DNA from: Candidatus Vogelbacteria bacterium
GTDB lineage: Bacteria; Patescibacteriota; Minisyncoccia; Phycocordibacterales; JACRKE01
Direction: 5' to 3'
DNA: 32,362 bases
NCBI GenBank assembly: GCA_016215335.1
Contig: JACRKE010000025.1
Span: forward strand, 1 to 32,362
The translations under genes and the position numbers were made by a program. The notes below the pieces were generated by a model that worked only from the letters and a program-made list of their open reading frames with translations, was not told the DNA's origin and ran no database searches. Below, piece after piece: positions 1 through 7,700 of this stretch; position 1 is the stretch's first letter, and each line of letters starts with the position of its first letter.

Positions 1-1
1 A

Positions 2-106
2 CTGAATCCGGCTAAAATGAAACGAGAAATTGACCTCCTTACCAAACAACTCTATGATATTCAAAAGCGATTCGGAAACTCGCAGAAATTAACAGAAAAT
101 GCTTGA
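2..106 (+). CDS. C-terminal end of an unidentified protein (partial)
   Basis: An open frame enters from the left edge and ends at a TGA. The visible 34 residues are charged and helical (for example MKREIDLLTKQLYDIQKRF), with hydrophobic residues spaced like a short coiled coil. The gene starts outside the window, so family and function cannot be named. No intrinsic terminator follows directly; the large hairpin at 150-262 comes 44 bases later. It could be a chance open frame, but the amphipathic composition argues mildly for a real gene end. Confidence 0.45.
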   Translation: MNPAKMKREIDLLTKQLYDIQKRFGNSQKLTENA

Positions 107-149
107 GAGGTTCGGTGACGTTTTATTATTATCTACTGCGGAGTGTTTT

Positions 150-262
150 GAATTACGAAATGATGAGCAAAACCGTTTTCTCCGAGGTCTTTCCTCGGGT
201 ACTCTCGAGGTGAGACCTCTGTGTATTGGAGAAAACAGGTTTTGTTGCTGATTTCGTAATTC
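150..262. repeat. Large imperfect inverted repeat (nested hairpin)
   Basis: The outer arms GAATTACGAAAT (150-161) and ATTTCGTAATTC (251-262) are perfectly complementary. Pairing continues inward, imperfectly, through GCAAAACCGTTTTCTCC and its partner. A second helix GAGGTCT/AGACCTC (184-190 with 213-219) encloses CCTCG/CGAGG (193-197 with 206-210). The whole folds as one rod of about 113 nt. It may be a structured RNA, a terminator-like structure, or a small non-autonomous repeat element. Confidence 0.6.
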
Positions 263-318
263 AAAATTCAAAGTTCAAAGTAGGCTAGATTTGAAATATT
301 GAAATTGATATTTGTATG

Positions 319-386
319 CATACACAAGACTGCCTTGTGTATGAAAAAAAAGACGGCCGGCGCTCTCCCTGGGGGGAGCGCCGGCC
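319..386 (-). terminator. Intrinsic terminator of the HIT-like gene at 416-1012
   Basis: On the minus strand a GC-rich stem (355-369 with 374-386, core GGCGCTC/GAGCGCC flanked by GGCC) is followed by an uninterrupted run of eight T (344-351 read in reverse). This is a textbook intrinsic terminator about 30 bases after the stop codon. A second hairpin, CATACACAAG/CTTGTGTATG at 319-343, lies just beyond the T run. Confidence 0.85.
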
Positions 387-415
387 TATGCGCCGTATCG
401 GCAGTGCAGACCCGG

Positions 416-1012
416 CTAGTGTTTGGGTCCAAGGTTTACATCTTCGATTTTACCATTCTTGACCCAATCATTCTTTGTTCTCAACAACAAATCGTACAAT
501 CCACCGATTACGCCAAAGCGCTTCTTCTTGAATGCACCTGTCACGATTTCAAGGTATGTTGTGAGTGAATTGTCCTTGTAGAAGACTGCAATGCAGGGGC
601 CAGTCTTGTCTGGAACTTGGACCTGACAGTGAAGGTGGGCAATCGTAGCTGAGGTCAGATCGAAGTCGCCACTTCTCATGACGAGGTTACGGCCGGTGAG
701 ATTGAAGTGCTTCTTGATGAATCGCTGTCCCTCTCCAAATTCGATCCATCCCTCATCCGTAATTTCGTCCGCATCAGTCCAGTGGGGTATGGCGACGAGC
801 ATCACCTGATTGGCTTGATGTGGGTATTTGCACGGATGATCCCACACTTGCCACAGTTTCCGCGGACTCTCCCATAGTACGATGTTCACAGGGTGAAGTG
901 GCGGACAAAATGTGCATTTGCCTCTAGCGATGCCTTCCATAAGCCCACGCTGGAAATCACTTCGCGCGTTCTCAATTCGTCCCAGTTCTTCGGGCTTCTT
1001 GTTGTCTGACAA
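416..1012 (-). CDS. HIT-like nucleotide-binding protein (transferase-type HxHxQ motif)
   Basis: The 198-residue product has an N-terminal CTFCPP motif (Cys-x2-Cys, probable zinc ligand) and near residues 126-134 the motif HLHCQVQVP. The histidine triad fold uses HxHxHxx in hydrolases. A third position of Gln (HxHxQ) is typical of the GalT / Ap4A phosphorylase branch, which forms a nucleotidyl-histidine intermediate, so a nucleotidyl transfer or dinucleotide-cleaving role is plausible. The start is TTG, chosen because GGAGG lies 10 bases upstream on the minus strand. It is followed by a strong terminator. A second HIT gene lies just upstream, so the two may be old paralogues. Substrate unknown. 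Confidence 0.8.
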   Translation of the reverse strand: MSDNKKPEELGRIENARSDFQRGLMEGIARGKCTFCPPLHPVNIVLWESPRKLWQVWDHPCKYPHQANQVMLVAIPHWTDADEITDEGWIEFGEGQRFIKKHFNLTGRNLVMRSGDFDLTSATIAHLHCQVQVPDKTGPCIAVFYKDNSLTTYLEIVTGAFKKKRFGVIGGLYDLLLRTKNDWVKNGKIEDVNLGPKH

Positions 1013-1125
1013 ATTTATCGATCCTCCAATCTGCGCCTAGCGCATTAAATGAATTGTTACCGGCCTGCTAGTTCTTAGTCCACAGAAAATATACTCACGA
1101 CTACACGTGAGTCAAATGTTCAAAG

Positions 1126-1162
1126 GGCTGACACTTGGAAGCTCGGCTTCCAAGTGTCAGCC
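1126..1162. repeat. Perfect 17-bp palindrome overlapping a stop codon
   Basis: Arms of 17 bp (1126-1142 and 1146-1162) pair perfectly around a 3-base TCG loop. The right arm includes the TGA stop and the last Gly codon of the HIT gene at 1157-1645, so the gene ends inside the element. The core CTTGGAAGC/GCTTCCAAG resembles the hairpin at 32281-32303. It could end transcription of the thyA-HIT unit, but the downstream minus-strand sequence is poor in T. Confidence 0.7.
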
Positions 1163-1645
1163 AACTCTCGCAATCACTCCCGGCATGGTTTTCGGATTTT
1201 TGTACTCTTTGTGGTCTGGGTCCGATTGAATAATATGTGCATGCAGGTGATTCACAGATGCTCCGGTAAAATGAGTATCGCCGAAGCGGAGCATGAGTGA
1301 GCCGCCTTGAACATTTTTCTGTTTTGAAAGTTTTTTAATTGTTCGCTGAAGTTCAAGCCATGCGTCTTTTGTGATCTCCGAAATGTGCTCTATGTGCTTC
1401 TTGTGAATCAGAAGTAAATGATGCTTCACGGCTGTGTATGGATACATATTCTTGGTCACGAGCCAAAACTTACCTTTCATTTCGATAGGATTTTTGTGAT
1501 ACTTTGCTAACTTGTCAGGACAAAAAGGGCATACACCATCTTTCACAATATTTGAAATGACGCTATGGTAGCTGTGACCTGGGCGCGCGTTATTTAAATC
1601 AACAAAATTCTTTGGAGTTTTGTGTTTTGAGCTTTGTGCTTTCAT
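1157..1645 (-). CDS. HIT family hydrolase
   Basis: The 162-residue product carries the canonical histidine triad NHLHAHIIQ (HxHxHxx) near residue 133 and an N-terminal CPFC pair, with AVKHHLLLIHKKH matching the second strand and helix of the HIT fold. HIT hydrolases cleave nucleoside phosphoramidates or dinucleoside polyphosphates; the substrate here is not evident. The ATG lies four bases after the thyA stop codon, so the gene is probably co-transcribed with thyA. Its last codons and stop lie inside a perfect palindrome (1126-1162), suggesting the C-terminus was rewritten by insertion of that element. Confidence 0.88.
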   Translation of the reverse strand: MKAQSSKHKTPKNFVDLNNARPGHSYHSVISNIVKDGVCPFCPDKLAKYHKNPIEMKGKFWLVTKNMYPYTAVKHHLLLIHKKHIEHISEITKDAWLELQRTIKKLSKQKNVQGGSLMLRFGDTHFTGASVNHLHAHIIQSDPDHKEYKNPKTMPGVIARVG

Positions 1646-1649
1646 TAAT

Positions 1650-2561
1650 TTAAACCGGTGTCGGTATCAACATTTTCTCGTGTGGCTTATAATCCGCGAG
1701 ATCGAACTGTTTTGGGCGAATAGCAAAAATGTTTTTGAGCTCGGTATTCATGGTGACTGTTGGGAGTTTTCTTGGTTCGCGTTCGATAAGTTGCTTCACA
1801 AACGGAATCTGACTTTCGTAAATGTGCGCGTCGGAAATTGTGTGAATCAGACGCACGAATTTGTAGCCTAGAACTTGCGAAACTGCCATTCCAAGCGAAG
1901 CGTATTGTACAATGTTGAATGGCACGCCTACCGGCATGTCACCTGAGCGCTGGAAGTGGTGTAGTGAAAGTTCTTTTTTATCAGGCGAAATCATGAAGTG
2001 AAGCCAACCATGGCAGGGAGCTACGACAACTTTCCGTGGTGGTAAACCTTTGTGCTGAATGGTGTAAGGCGGAATCCAAGGAGAGATAATATGCGTGCGC
2101 AGAAATGGTCGCTCCTTCATCTGCGCCATTACTTCTTTGAATTGGTTGAAGGGTTCTCCGATTGGATTCGGGAAATCATGAAAGGCTGCACCGTAAGAGC
2201 CCGGACCAAGATCACCTTCTGGTAATTTGAAAATGTCACACTTTTCTTTAGTCACCCACTTCTTCCACCACTTGCACCCGTATTTCTCGAGACCAGTCTG
2301 TGTGTGTTCGCCATTAAGAAACGCAGCGATTTCACCGATGGCCCCAGCCATGAAGTTGCCTGACATGTCGCGCTCGGTGATAAGAGGGAAGCCATTTTCC
2401 ATTTCGTATCGAAGTTGAACGCCTACAAGCATCTTTGAGCGTCCGCCCTGAATTGGATTCACCCACTCGCCTTCCTTTAGAATTTTCCTAAGCACATCCC
2501 GATATTGAGTATCTGGCTTTCTCGACTTGAACGATTTGTATGCGTAGATGTTTTTTGACAT
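1650..2561 (-). CDS. thyA: Thymidylate synthase
   Basis: This 303-residue protein converts dUMP to dTMP using methylene-tetrahydrofolate. The catalytic Cys183 sits in VVVAPCHGW, followed by QRSGDMPVGVPFNI (204-217), the conserved dUMP-binding block. The Asn of PFNI that recognises uracil is kept, which favours dUMP over dCMP. Some usual motifs are diverged: the YGxQWR region reads SYGAAFHDF, and the SAWNP region reads SPWIPP. The ATG at 2561 begins MSKNIYAYKS; the frame is open further upstream but shows no homology there and would run through folA. It is divergent from folA, which regenerates the folate it oxidises, and a HIT gene follows four bases after the stop. Confidence 0.93.
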   Translation of the reverse strand: MSKNIYAYKSFKSRKPDTQYRDVLRKILKEGEWVNPIQGGRSKMLVGVQLRYEMENGFPLITERDMSGNFMAGAIGEIAAFLNGEHTQTGLEKYGCKWWKKWVTKEKCDIFKLPEGDLGPGSYGAAFHDFPNPIGEPFNQFKEVMAQMKERPFLRTHIISPWIPPYTIQHKGLPPRKVVVAPCHGWLHFMISPDKKELSLHHFQRSGDMPVGVPFNIVQYASLGMAVSQVLGYKFVRLIHTISDAHIYESQIPFVKQLIEREPRKLPTVTMNTELKNIFAIRPKQFDLADYKPHEKMLIPTPV

Positions 2562-2586
2562 GTTGTTTTTGTAATGATTTTTCTGA

Positions 2587-2592
2587 ATTATA
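2587..2592 (-). promoter_or_regulatory. -10 box for thyA
   Basis: A consensus TATAAT on the minus strand lies 25 bases before the thyA ATG, giving a short leader of roughly 19 nt. The -35 region is weak. Confidence 0.5.
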
Positions 2593-2617
2593 TTCTTCCA
2601 CCTACAGCTCTGCCATA

Positions 2618-2645
2618 TTGTCACTCTGTGAAGCCGTGGTATATT
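2618..2645 (+). promoter_or_regulatory. folA promoter, predicted leaderless
   Basis: TTGTCA (2618-2623), a 16-bp spacer and TATATT (2640-2645) form a good sigma-70-type promoter. Only six bases separate the -10 box from the ATG at 2652, so transcription should begin at or next to the start codon. It lies in the same 90-bp gap as the divergent thyA promoter. Confidence 0.65.
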
Positions 2646-2651
2646 ACAGAA

Positions 2652-3185
2652 ATGATCCTGTCCCTCATCGTTGCGTACGATAAAAACCGCGTCATTGGCC
2701 ACGGAGGCAACTTGCCTTGGAATATTCCCGCTGACATGCGCTATTTTCGAGACGTGACGCGCGGTAAACCTGTAATAATGGGGCGCAAAACGCACGAATC
2801 TATAGGTCGTGCATTGCCGAAGCGCGCAAATATTGTGGTGACGCGGCAGATTGAATATAAACCAGCCGAGGGATGTGTGGTCGCGAGATCGCTTGAAGAA
2901 GCCGTTGAAATCGCTAAAGAAGCGGCACAAGAAGTAACCGCCTCGGCTGAAGGCTTCGGCGAGTCAAAGGAAGTAGTGGTTATTGGCGGGGGAGAGCTCT
3001 ATCGTCAGGCGTTGCCACTTGCAGACAAAATTTACGCGACAGAAATAGAAGCCGAATTTCCAGGCGACACTACATTTCCAATTATAGACATGGAAGAATG
3101 GCAGATTGAATCTGAGAAAAAACAAAAAGACGCGGATACGGCTAATCTGAATATAAATTTTGTTACACTTCTGAGAAAGAAATAG
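2652..3185 (+). CDS. folA: Dihydrofolate reductase
   Basis: This 177-residue enzyme reduces dihydrofolate with NADPH, completing the dTMP cycle with the divergent thyA. It shows the family motifs: N-terminal strand MILSLIVAYDKN, GNLPWNIPADMRYFR with the catalytic acid Asp28, GRKTHESIGR (44-53) for NADPH phosphate binding, and IGGGELYRQ (111-119). The ATG at 2652 was chosen because the conserved N-terminus begins there and a -10 box ends six bases upstream; an upstream in-frame ATG at 2574 adds 26 non-homologous residues. Residues 97-107 (ASAEGFGESKE) are an extra stretch before the IGGG motif, encoded by a 34-base module that also occurs in ileS. Confidence 0.93.
   Translation: MILSLIVAYDKNRVIGHGGNLPWNIPADMRYFRDVTRGKPVIMGRKTHESIGRALPKRANIVVTRQIEYKPAEGCVVARSLEEAVEIAKEAAQEVTASAEGFGESKEVVVIGGGELYRQALPLADKIYATEIEAEFPGDTTFPIIDMEEWQIESEKKQKDADTANLNINFVTLLRKK
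2938..2971 (+). repeat. 34-base in-frame module, copy in folA
   Basis: This stretch matches 4863-4896 in ileS at 29 of 34 bases by eye. Both copies are read in the same frame and encode ASAxGxGExKE, yet the host proteins are unrelated. It looks like a dispersed, translated repeat. Confidence 0.65.
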
Positions 3186-3224
3186 GGAAATGGTGTCGGA
3201 CGCTGTTTACCTATTTCATTTTTT
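3179..3224 (+). terminator. Probable folA terminator
   Basis: GAAATAGG (3179-3186, containing the stop codon) pairs with CCTATTTC (3210-3217), followed by a run of T. The loop is long (23 bases), so this is a weak candidate. Confidence 0.45.
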
Positions 3225-3237
3225 CAACTAAATAAAT

Positions 3238-3279
3238 ATAAAATAAATTAAAGATGGCCGGCCCCTGCTGGGGCCGGCC
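3238..3279 (-). terminator. Intrinsic terminator of the kinase-like gene
   Basis: A perfect 10-bp stem GGCCGGCCCC/GGGGCCGGCC (3256-3279, loop TGCT) is followed on the minus strand by the T-rich ATCTTTAATTTATTTTAT. It lies 20 bases after the stop of the gene at 3299-4000. Confidence 0.8.
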
Positions 3280-3298
3280 TGACTTGTCGAAAACTCGA

Positions 3299-4000
3299 CT
3301 ACGCACTGCGAAGCTTGTCACACACGATCTTCAGAAGCGCGATGGCAGTCTGCTGTCGGCTCAAATTCGATGTGTCGATGACACTACCCTTATCAAGCGA
3401 GAATTCTCGAAACGAAGTCGGGAACACTTGGTGAAGAGCAGCCAGAAGCTCCTTATTCACCGTGTCGCCCTCGTTGTGGACTAGTTTCCACATTGCTTCA
3501 CGCTTGAGCGCGATTCCTGGCGAGCAAGTGAGCAAGAAAGCGTGGTCGATCATCTCATGAAAAGTGTTCTGCGTCAGATAACCAACATTTCTCTCCGCGT
3601 CCTCACTAGACACCTTGTTGATCGCGGCGAAGGTTCTGAACCAGCAAGCCCTGTCGAATGGTCCGCGGTCTAGAAGTAGCACATCGATATGCGGGTCATC
3701 CGTAAATTGTGTGAGAACCTCCACGGCGTAGGCGCCAAGTGCGACATTGTATCGCATGGTACTACGCTTCAGGTGCTTCGGTACTACTACAGGACCTTCG
3801 GGTGGAGTATGGGTGAGCAGCCTATGACGCCGGAAGAAGTGATCAACAATCTCGATTACAGTTGTCTTGCCAGCGTTCGGCAGACCTGCGATCTCAATTG
3901 TGAGCGGCCTGCCCGCTCGTTGCTTGAACCTCTTCACGCCGTCAATAATGGCATTTCCCATAGAGGAAATGAAATCCTCCAACTCTTTGTCGATTTGCAC
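3299..4000 (-). CDS. P-loop kinase-like protein (nucleoside/nucleotide kinase type)
   Basis: The 233-residue product has a Walker A loop GLPNAGKTT (39-47) and an LLLDRGPFDR motif (108-117); the Asp-Arg pair matches the DR(Y/S/G) signature of deoxynucleoside kinases and thymidylate kinases. A later YLTQNTFHEMIDHAFLLTC segment fits the strand following the lid region. Because thyA, folA and HIT genes are close by, a nucleotide phosphorylation role is plausible, but the P-loop family is broad and the substrate cannot be read from the sequence. The start is GTG, supported by GGAG six bases upstream, so this gene looks conventionally led rather than leaderless. A clear terminator follows. Confidence 0.75.
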   Translation of the reverse strand: MQIDKELEDFISSMGNAIIDGVKRFKQRAGRPLTIEIAGLPNAGKTTVIEIVDHFFRRHRLLTHTPPEGPVVVPKHLKRSTMRYNVALGAYAVEVLTQFTDDPHIDVLLLDRGPFDRACWFRTFAAINKVSSEDAERNVGYLTQNTFHEMIDHAFLLTCSPGIALKREAMWKLVHNEGDTVNKELLAALHQVFPTSFREFSLDKGSVIDTSNLSRQQTAIALLKIVCDKLRSA

Positions 4001-4080
4001 TCTAGTCTCCTCTCAAGACGTAAATTTATGCATAATTGTCCAATGTTCTGATGGAATAATATGCTACAAGCACCTGGGAG

Positions 4081-4665
4081 TCAAAGAAGTGTTGCTCCAA
4101 CTTCTTTCCATGAAGACAATATTGGGATCCCTGAATTCACAATGATCTTTTGTTCTCGGGCTAGATTGTAATTATCAAAAAAAGCTCCGGTAGAAAATTC
4201 ATTGACCTTTTCAGCAACTTGAATTTTATCGTCCAAATACCAATCTAATCTCATGTCTAATATCTTTTGAATTTTGCTTCCAGTGTCCGCCGTAAATATA
4301 ATATTGTTTTCTTTGAAGCCAGTTTTTTCAAAGAAACGTTCTTTCGTTAGATACTCAAGCGCATATTTCTCGTGGCCGTCCCTCCTGGCACATACAATAT
4401 AAAGATCTCTATATTTGTTAATAAGTTCCTTGATTGTGTCTACGGCATCATCAAAAAAGACTGCATCAAAGGTTCTAATCGAATATATCTCTTCCTGAAT
4501 AGATTCCTTTAGTTTTTTCGGGATAAAATTTGACCAGACGTTACTGTTCGTCTGAGCCTTTTCAAGGAGGACGCCCTCAGCCTTTGCTAAATCAATAATA
4601 GTCTCCGAATGGTCAATCATCGTTCCATCAAAATCTAATCCAATTTTTTTGTATTTTACTTGCAT
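4081..4665 (-). CDS. HAD-superfamily phosphatase-like protein
   Basis: The 194-residue product opens with LDFDGT (Asp11 nucleophile, Asp13 acid/base), the HAD motif I. Motif IV is WYLDDK (Asp145/Asp146) and a Lys for motif III lies near 131-134. Motif II, normally Ser/Thr, falls at IVCARRDG with Cys92. The inserted cap between motifs I and II is small and helical, as in 5'-nucleotidase or phosphoglycolate phosphatase relatives. Substrate unknown. The ATG at 4665 faces away from ileS across an 82-base gap that holds both promoters. Confidence 0.8.
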   Translation of the reverse strand: MQVKYKKIGLDFDGTMIDHSETIIDLAKAEGVLLEKAQTNSNVWSNFIPKKLKESIQEEIYSIRTFDAVFFDDAVDTIKELINKYRDLYIVCARRDGHEKYALEYLTKERFFEKTGFKENNIIFTADTGSKIQKILDMRLDWYLDDKIQVAEKVNEFSTGAFFDNYNLAREQKIIVNSGIPILSSWKEVGATLL

Positions 4666-4732
4666 TTAATTATGCGTCAGTTTTACTGAACAATATAACA
4701 CGCTCGAACTACTTTTACCTTTTTCTTGCGTA

Positions 4733-4741
4733 TGGTATCGT
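4733..4741 (+). promoter_or_regulatory. Extended -10 box for ileS, predicted leaderless
   Basis: TGG-TATCGT forms an extended -10 element whose hexamer (4736-4741) ends six bases before the ATG at 4748. No Shine-Dalgarno sequence is present. Confidence 0.5.
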
Positions 4742-4747
4742 TTAAAA

Positions 4748-7700
4748 ATGGAAGAAAATGTAAAAAACTTGACTGCCAATGAGCGTGAGTTACGCATTCT
4801 TAAATTCTGGGAAGAGAATAAGATGTTTGAAAAGTCTCTTGAGAAAACAGCTAGCAAAGGTGCCGCCTCCGCCAAAGGCTCCGGCGAGCCAAAGGAGTTC
4901 GTCTTTTACGAAGGTCCGCCGACGGCAAACGGAAAACCTGGCATCCACCATCTCGAAGCACGCGCGTTCAAGGATGTAATTCCGCGCTACAAAACCATGC
5001 AGGGTTTCCATGTGCGAAGAAAAGGCGGATGGGATACTCACGGACTTCCTGTAGAGCTTCAGGTTGAGAAAAAACTCGGTCTCAATTCAAAAAAAGCCAT
5101 TGAAGAGTACGGTATCGCAAAATTTAACAAAGAGTGCAAGGAAAGCGTCTGGCAGTATCTAGAAGATTGGAACAAATTTACGACACGCATCGGCTTTTGG
5201 GTTGATCAGAAAAATCCGTACGTTACTTATGAAAACAACTACATTGAATCAGTTTGGAATATTGTAAAGACTGTAAACGAAAAGAAGTTACTTTTTAAAG
5301 ACTACAAAGTAGTGCCATGGTGTCCGCGTTGTGGCACCGCGCTTTCGTCGCATGAGCTAGCACAGGGATATCAGGATGATAAGGATATTGCGGTGAAGGT
5401 GAAATTCAGGGTGATTGAAGGAAAAGCACGAAGCACTAAATCTGAAGCACGAAACAAGCACGAAGCACTAAATTCAAATATACAAACTGGGAATACGTAC
5501 ATTTTGGCTTGGACGACGACTCCGTGGACGCTACCGGGGAATGTCGCCTTGGCGGTAGGAGAAGAGATTGAATACGTGAAGGTTAGAAGTCAGAATCTGG
5601 AAACTGGAATCTTGAATAATTACATACTTGCAAAAGCAAGACTGGATACGCTTGGCGCGCCTTATGAGATAATTGAAAAACTCAAAGGCAGAGATTTGCT
5701 AGGGCTCGAGTATGAACCGCTTTATCCGTTTACCGAAAATTTGATCGAAGGCAGTGAGAAAGAGAAAATGGTTAATGCTTATAAGATTTATCCCGCGAAA
5801 TTTGTAACCACAGAGGACGGTACAGGCGTAGTGCACACTGCCGTCATGTACGGTCCCGACGACTTTGAACTCGGTAATCTAGTCGGCCTTCCGAAGCACC
5901 ACTTAGTAAAACTGGATGGAACCTTTGTTCATGGCACAGGATTTCTCGAAGGCCGATTTGTAAAAGATGAGGCGGTTGCCGTCGACATAATCAAAGATTT
6001 GGCGCACCGAGGGCTACTCCTCAAGAAAGAAAAGTACGAACACACTTATCCGCACTGCTGGAGATGCACGACACCACTCATCTATTACGCGAGAGACTCA
6101 TGGTATATTCGCATGTCATCCCTTCGCACCGAACTCGTAAAAGAGAATGAAGGAATCAACTGGGAGCCTGATTATATTAAAGAAGGGAGATTTGGTGAGT
6201 GGCTTCGTGAGATTAAGGATTGGGCCATCTCTCGCGAGCGTTACTGGGGAACACCTTTGCCTATTTGGACTACCGAGAGTGGAAAGATAGAAGTCATCGG
6301 AAGTATTGAGGAGATAAAAAAGAAAGTTAAAAAGTCAGGCAACAAATACATTCTGGTCCGTCATGGCGAGTCCGAGGCGAATGTTCTGGATATTTTCAAT
6401 TGCGATCCTACGGCTCCAGTGCATCTCACTGAAAAAGGCAAGACAGAGGTTAAAGATTTGGCTGCCAGATTAAAGAGTTCAAAGATTGATCTGGTGGTTT
6501 CATCTGACTTTGTTCGCGCCAAAGAGACGGCGAAGATTATTTCAGACCATCTAGACATTTCGGGAGAGAATCGACTTACTGAAGCTCGTTTCGGTGAAGT
6601 AAATTTTGGAGAATTCAACTTAAGACCGACTTCGGAATATAGGGGCTTTTTCAAAACGCCGGAGGAGCGGATGACTATAACTCCCGCCGGAGGCGAGTCA
6701 TACATGGATGTGCGCAAACGTGTGATGTCTGCCCTGGAAGACATGGAAACAGCATACAAAGATAAAACTATTTTGATTGTCGGTCACGGCGGTCCACAAT
6801 GGACTCTGGTCAACGGTTGTCATGGCGAGACTGCGAAAGAGATGGCGAAAGAGGCTCAAAATGGCGCGAGTATCAAATTGGGAGAGATATATAATATTGA
6901 CTACTCGCCATTTCCCCACGACGAAGATTTCGTCCTCGACTTGCACAAACCATACATAGACGAGATAGAACTTGTCTCGGATTCCGGCGAGCCGATGAAA
7001 AGAGTGAAGGAAGTAATGGATGTCTGGTTCGACTCGGGGGCCATGCCTTTTGCGCAGGATCACTATCCTTTCGACACCAAAGAACCAATTTATCCTGCGG
7101 ACTTCATCTCTGAAGCCATAGATCAAACTCGCGGTTGGTTCTATACGCTTCATGTAGTCGGTATTCTCATGGGACGTGGCAAGGCGTACAAAAATGTAAT
7201 CTGTCTCGGACACATCTTGGATGCGCAGGGTAAAAAAATGTCGAAGTCGGTCGGGAATGTTGTAGACCCTTGGCTCATGATGGAAAAATACGGCGTCGAT
7301 ACGCTAAGGCTCTGGATGTATTCAGTTAATCAACCCGGTGAATCGAAGAATTTTGATGAAAAGACAGTAGCTGAGCTTCATAATAAATTTTTCAACCTGC
7401 TTTACAATGTTCTCGCATTCTACGAATTGTATGCAGGGACACCCGGTGTCCGGATGCATTTGGACACCGGGTGTCCAAAATCTTCGAATGTTCTCGATCA
7501 GTGGATAGTGGCTAAGCTGGACGATTTAATTCAATCAATCACAGAAAGCATGGATGCGTACCAAACCTTCGGGCCGGTTCGCATGACAAAAGACTTTATA
7601 GACGATCTTTCAACTTGGTATCTGCGTAGAAGTCGTGACAGATTGAAAGATGGAGACAAGGATGCCAAGGCGACGCTTCACTATGTTTTAATTACGCTTT

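Noticed and set aside
2562-2930. N-terminal extension of thyA
   Set aside because: The open frame continues, but the residues have no similarity to thymidylate synthase and would overlap the folA coding region and promoter.
6361-6759. Long minus-strand open frame opposite ileS
   Set aside because: It is the antisense of the histidine phosphatase region, with no homology, start signal or promoter; the plus strand is clearly coding.
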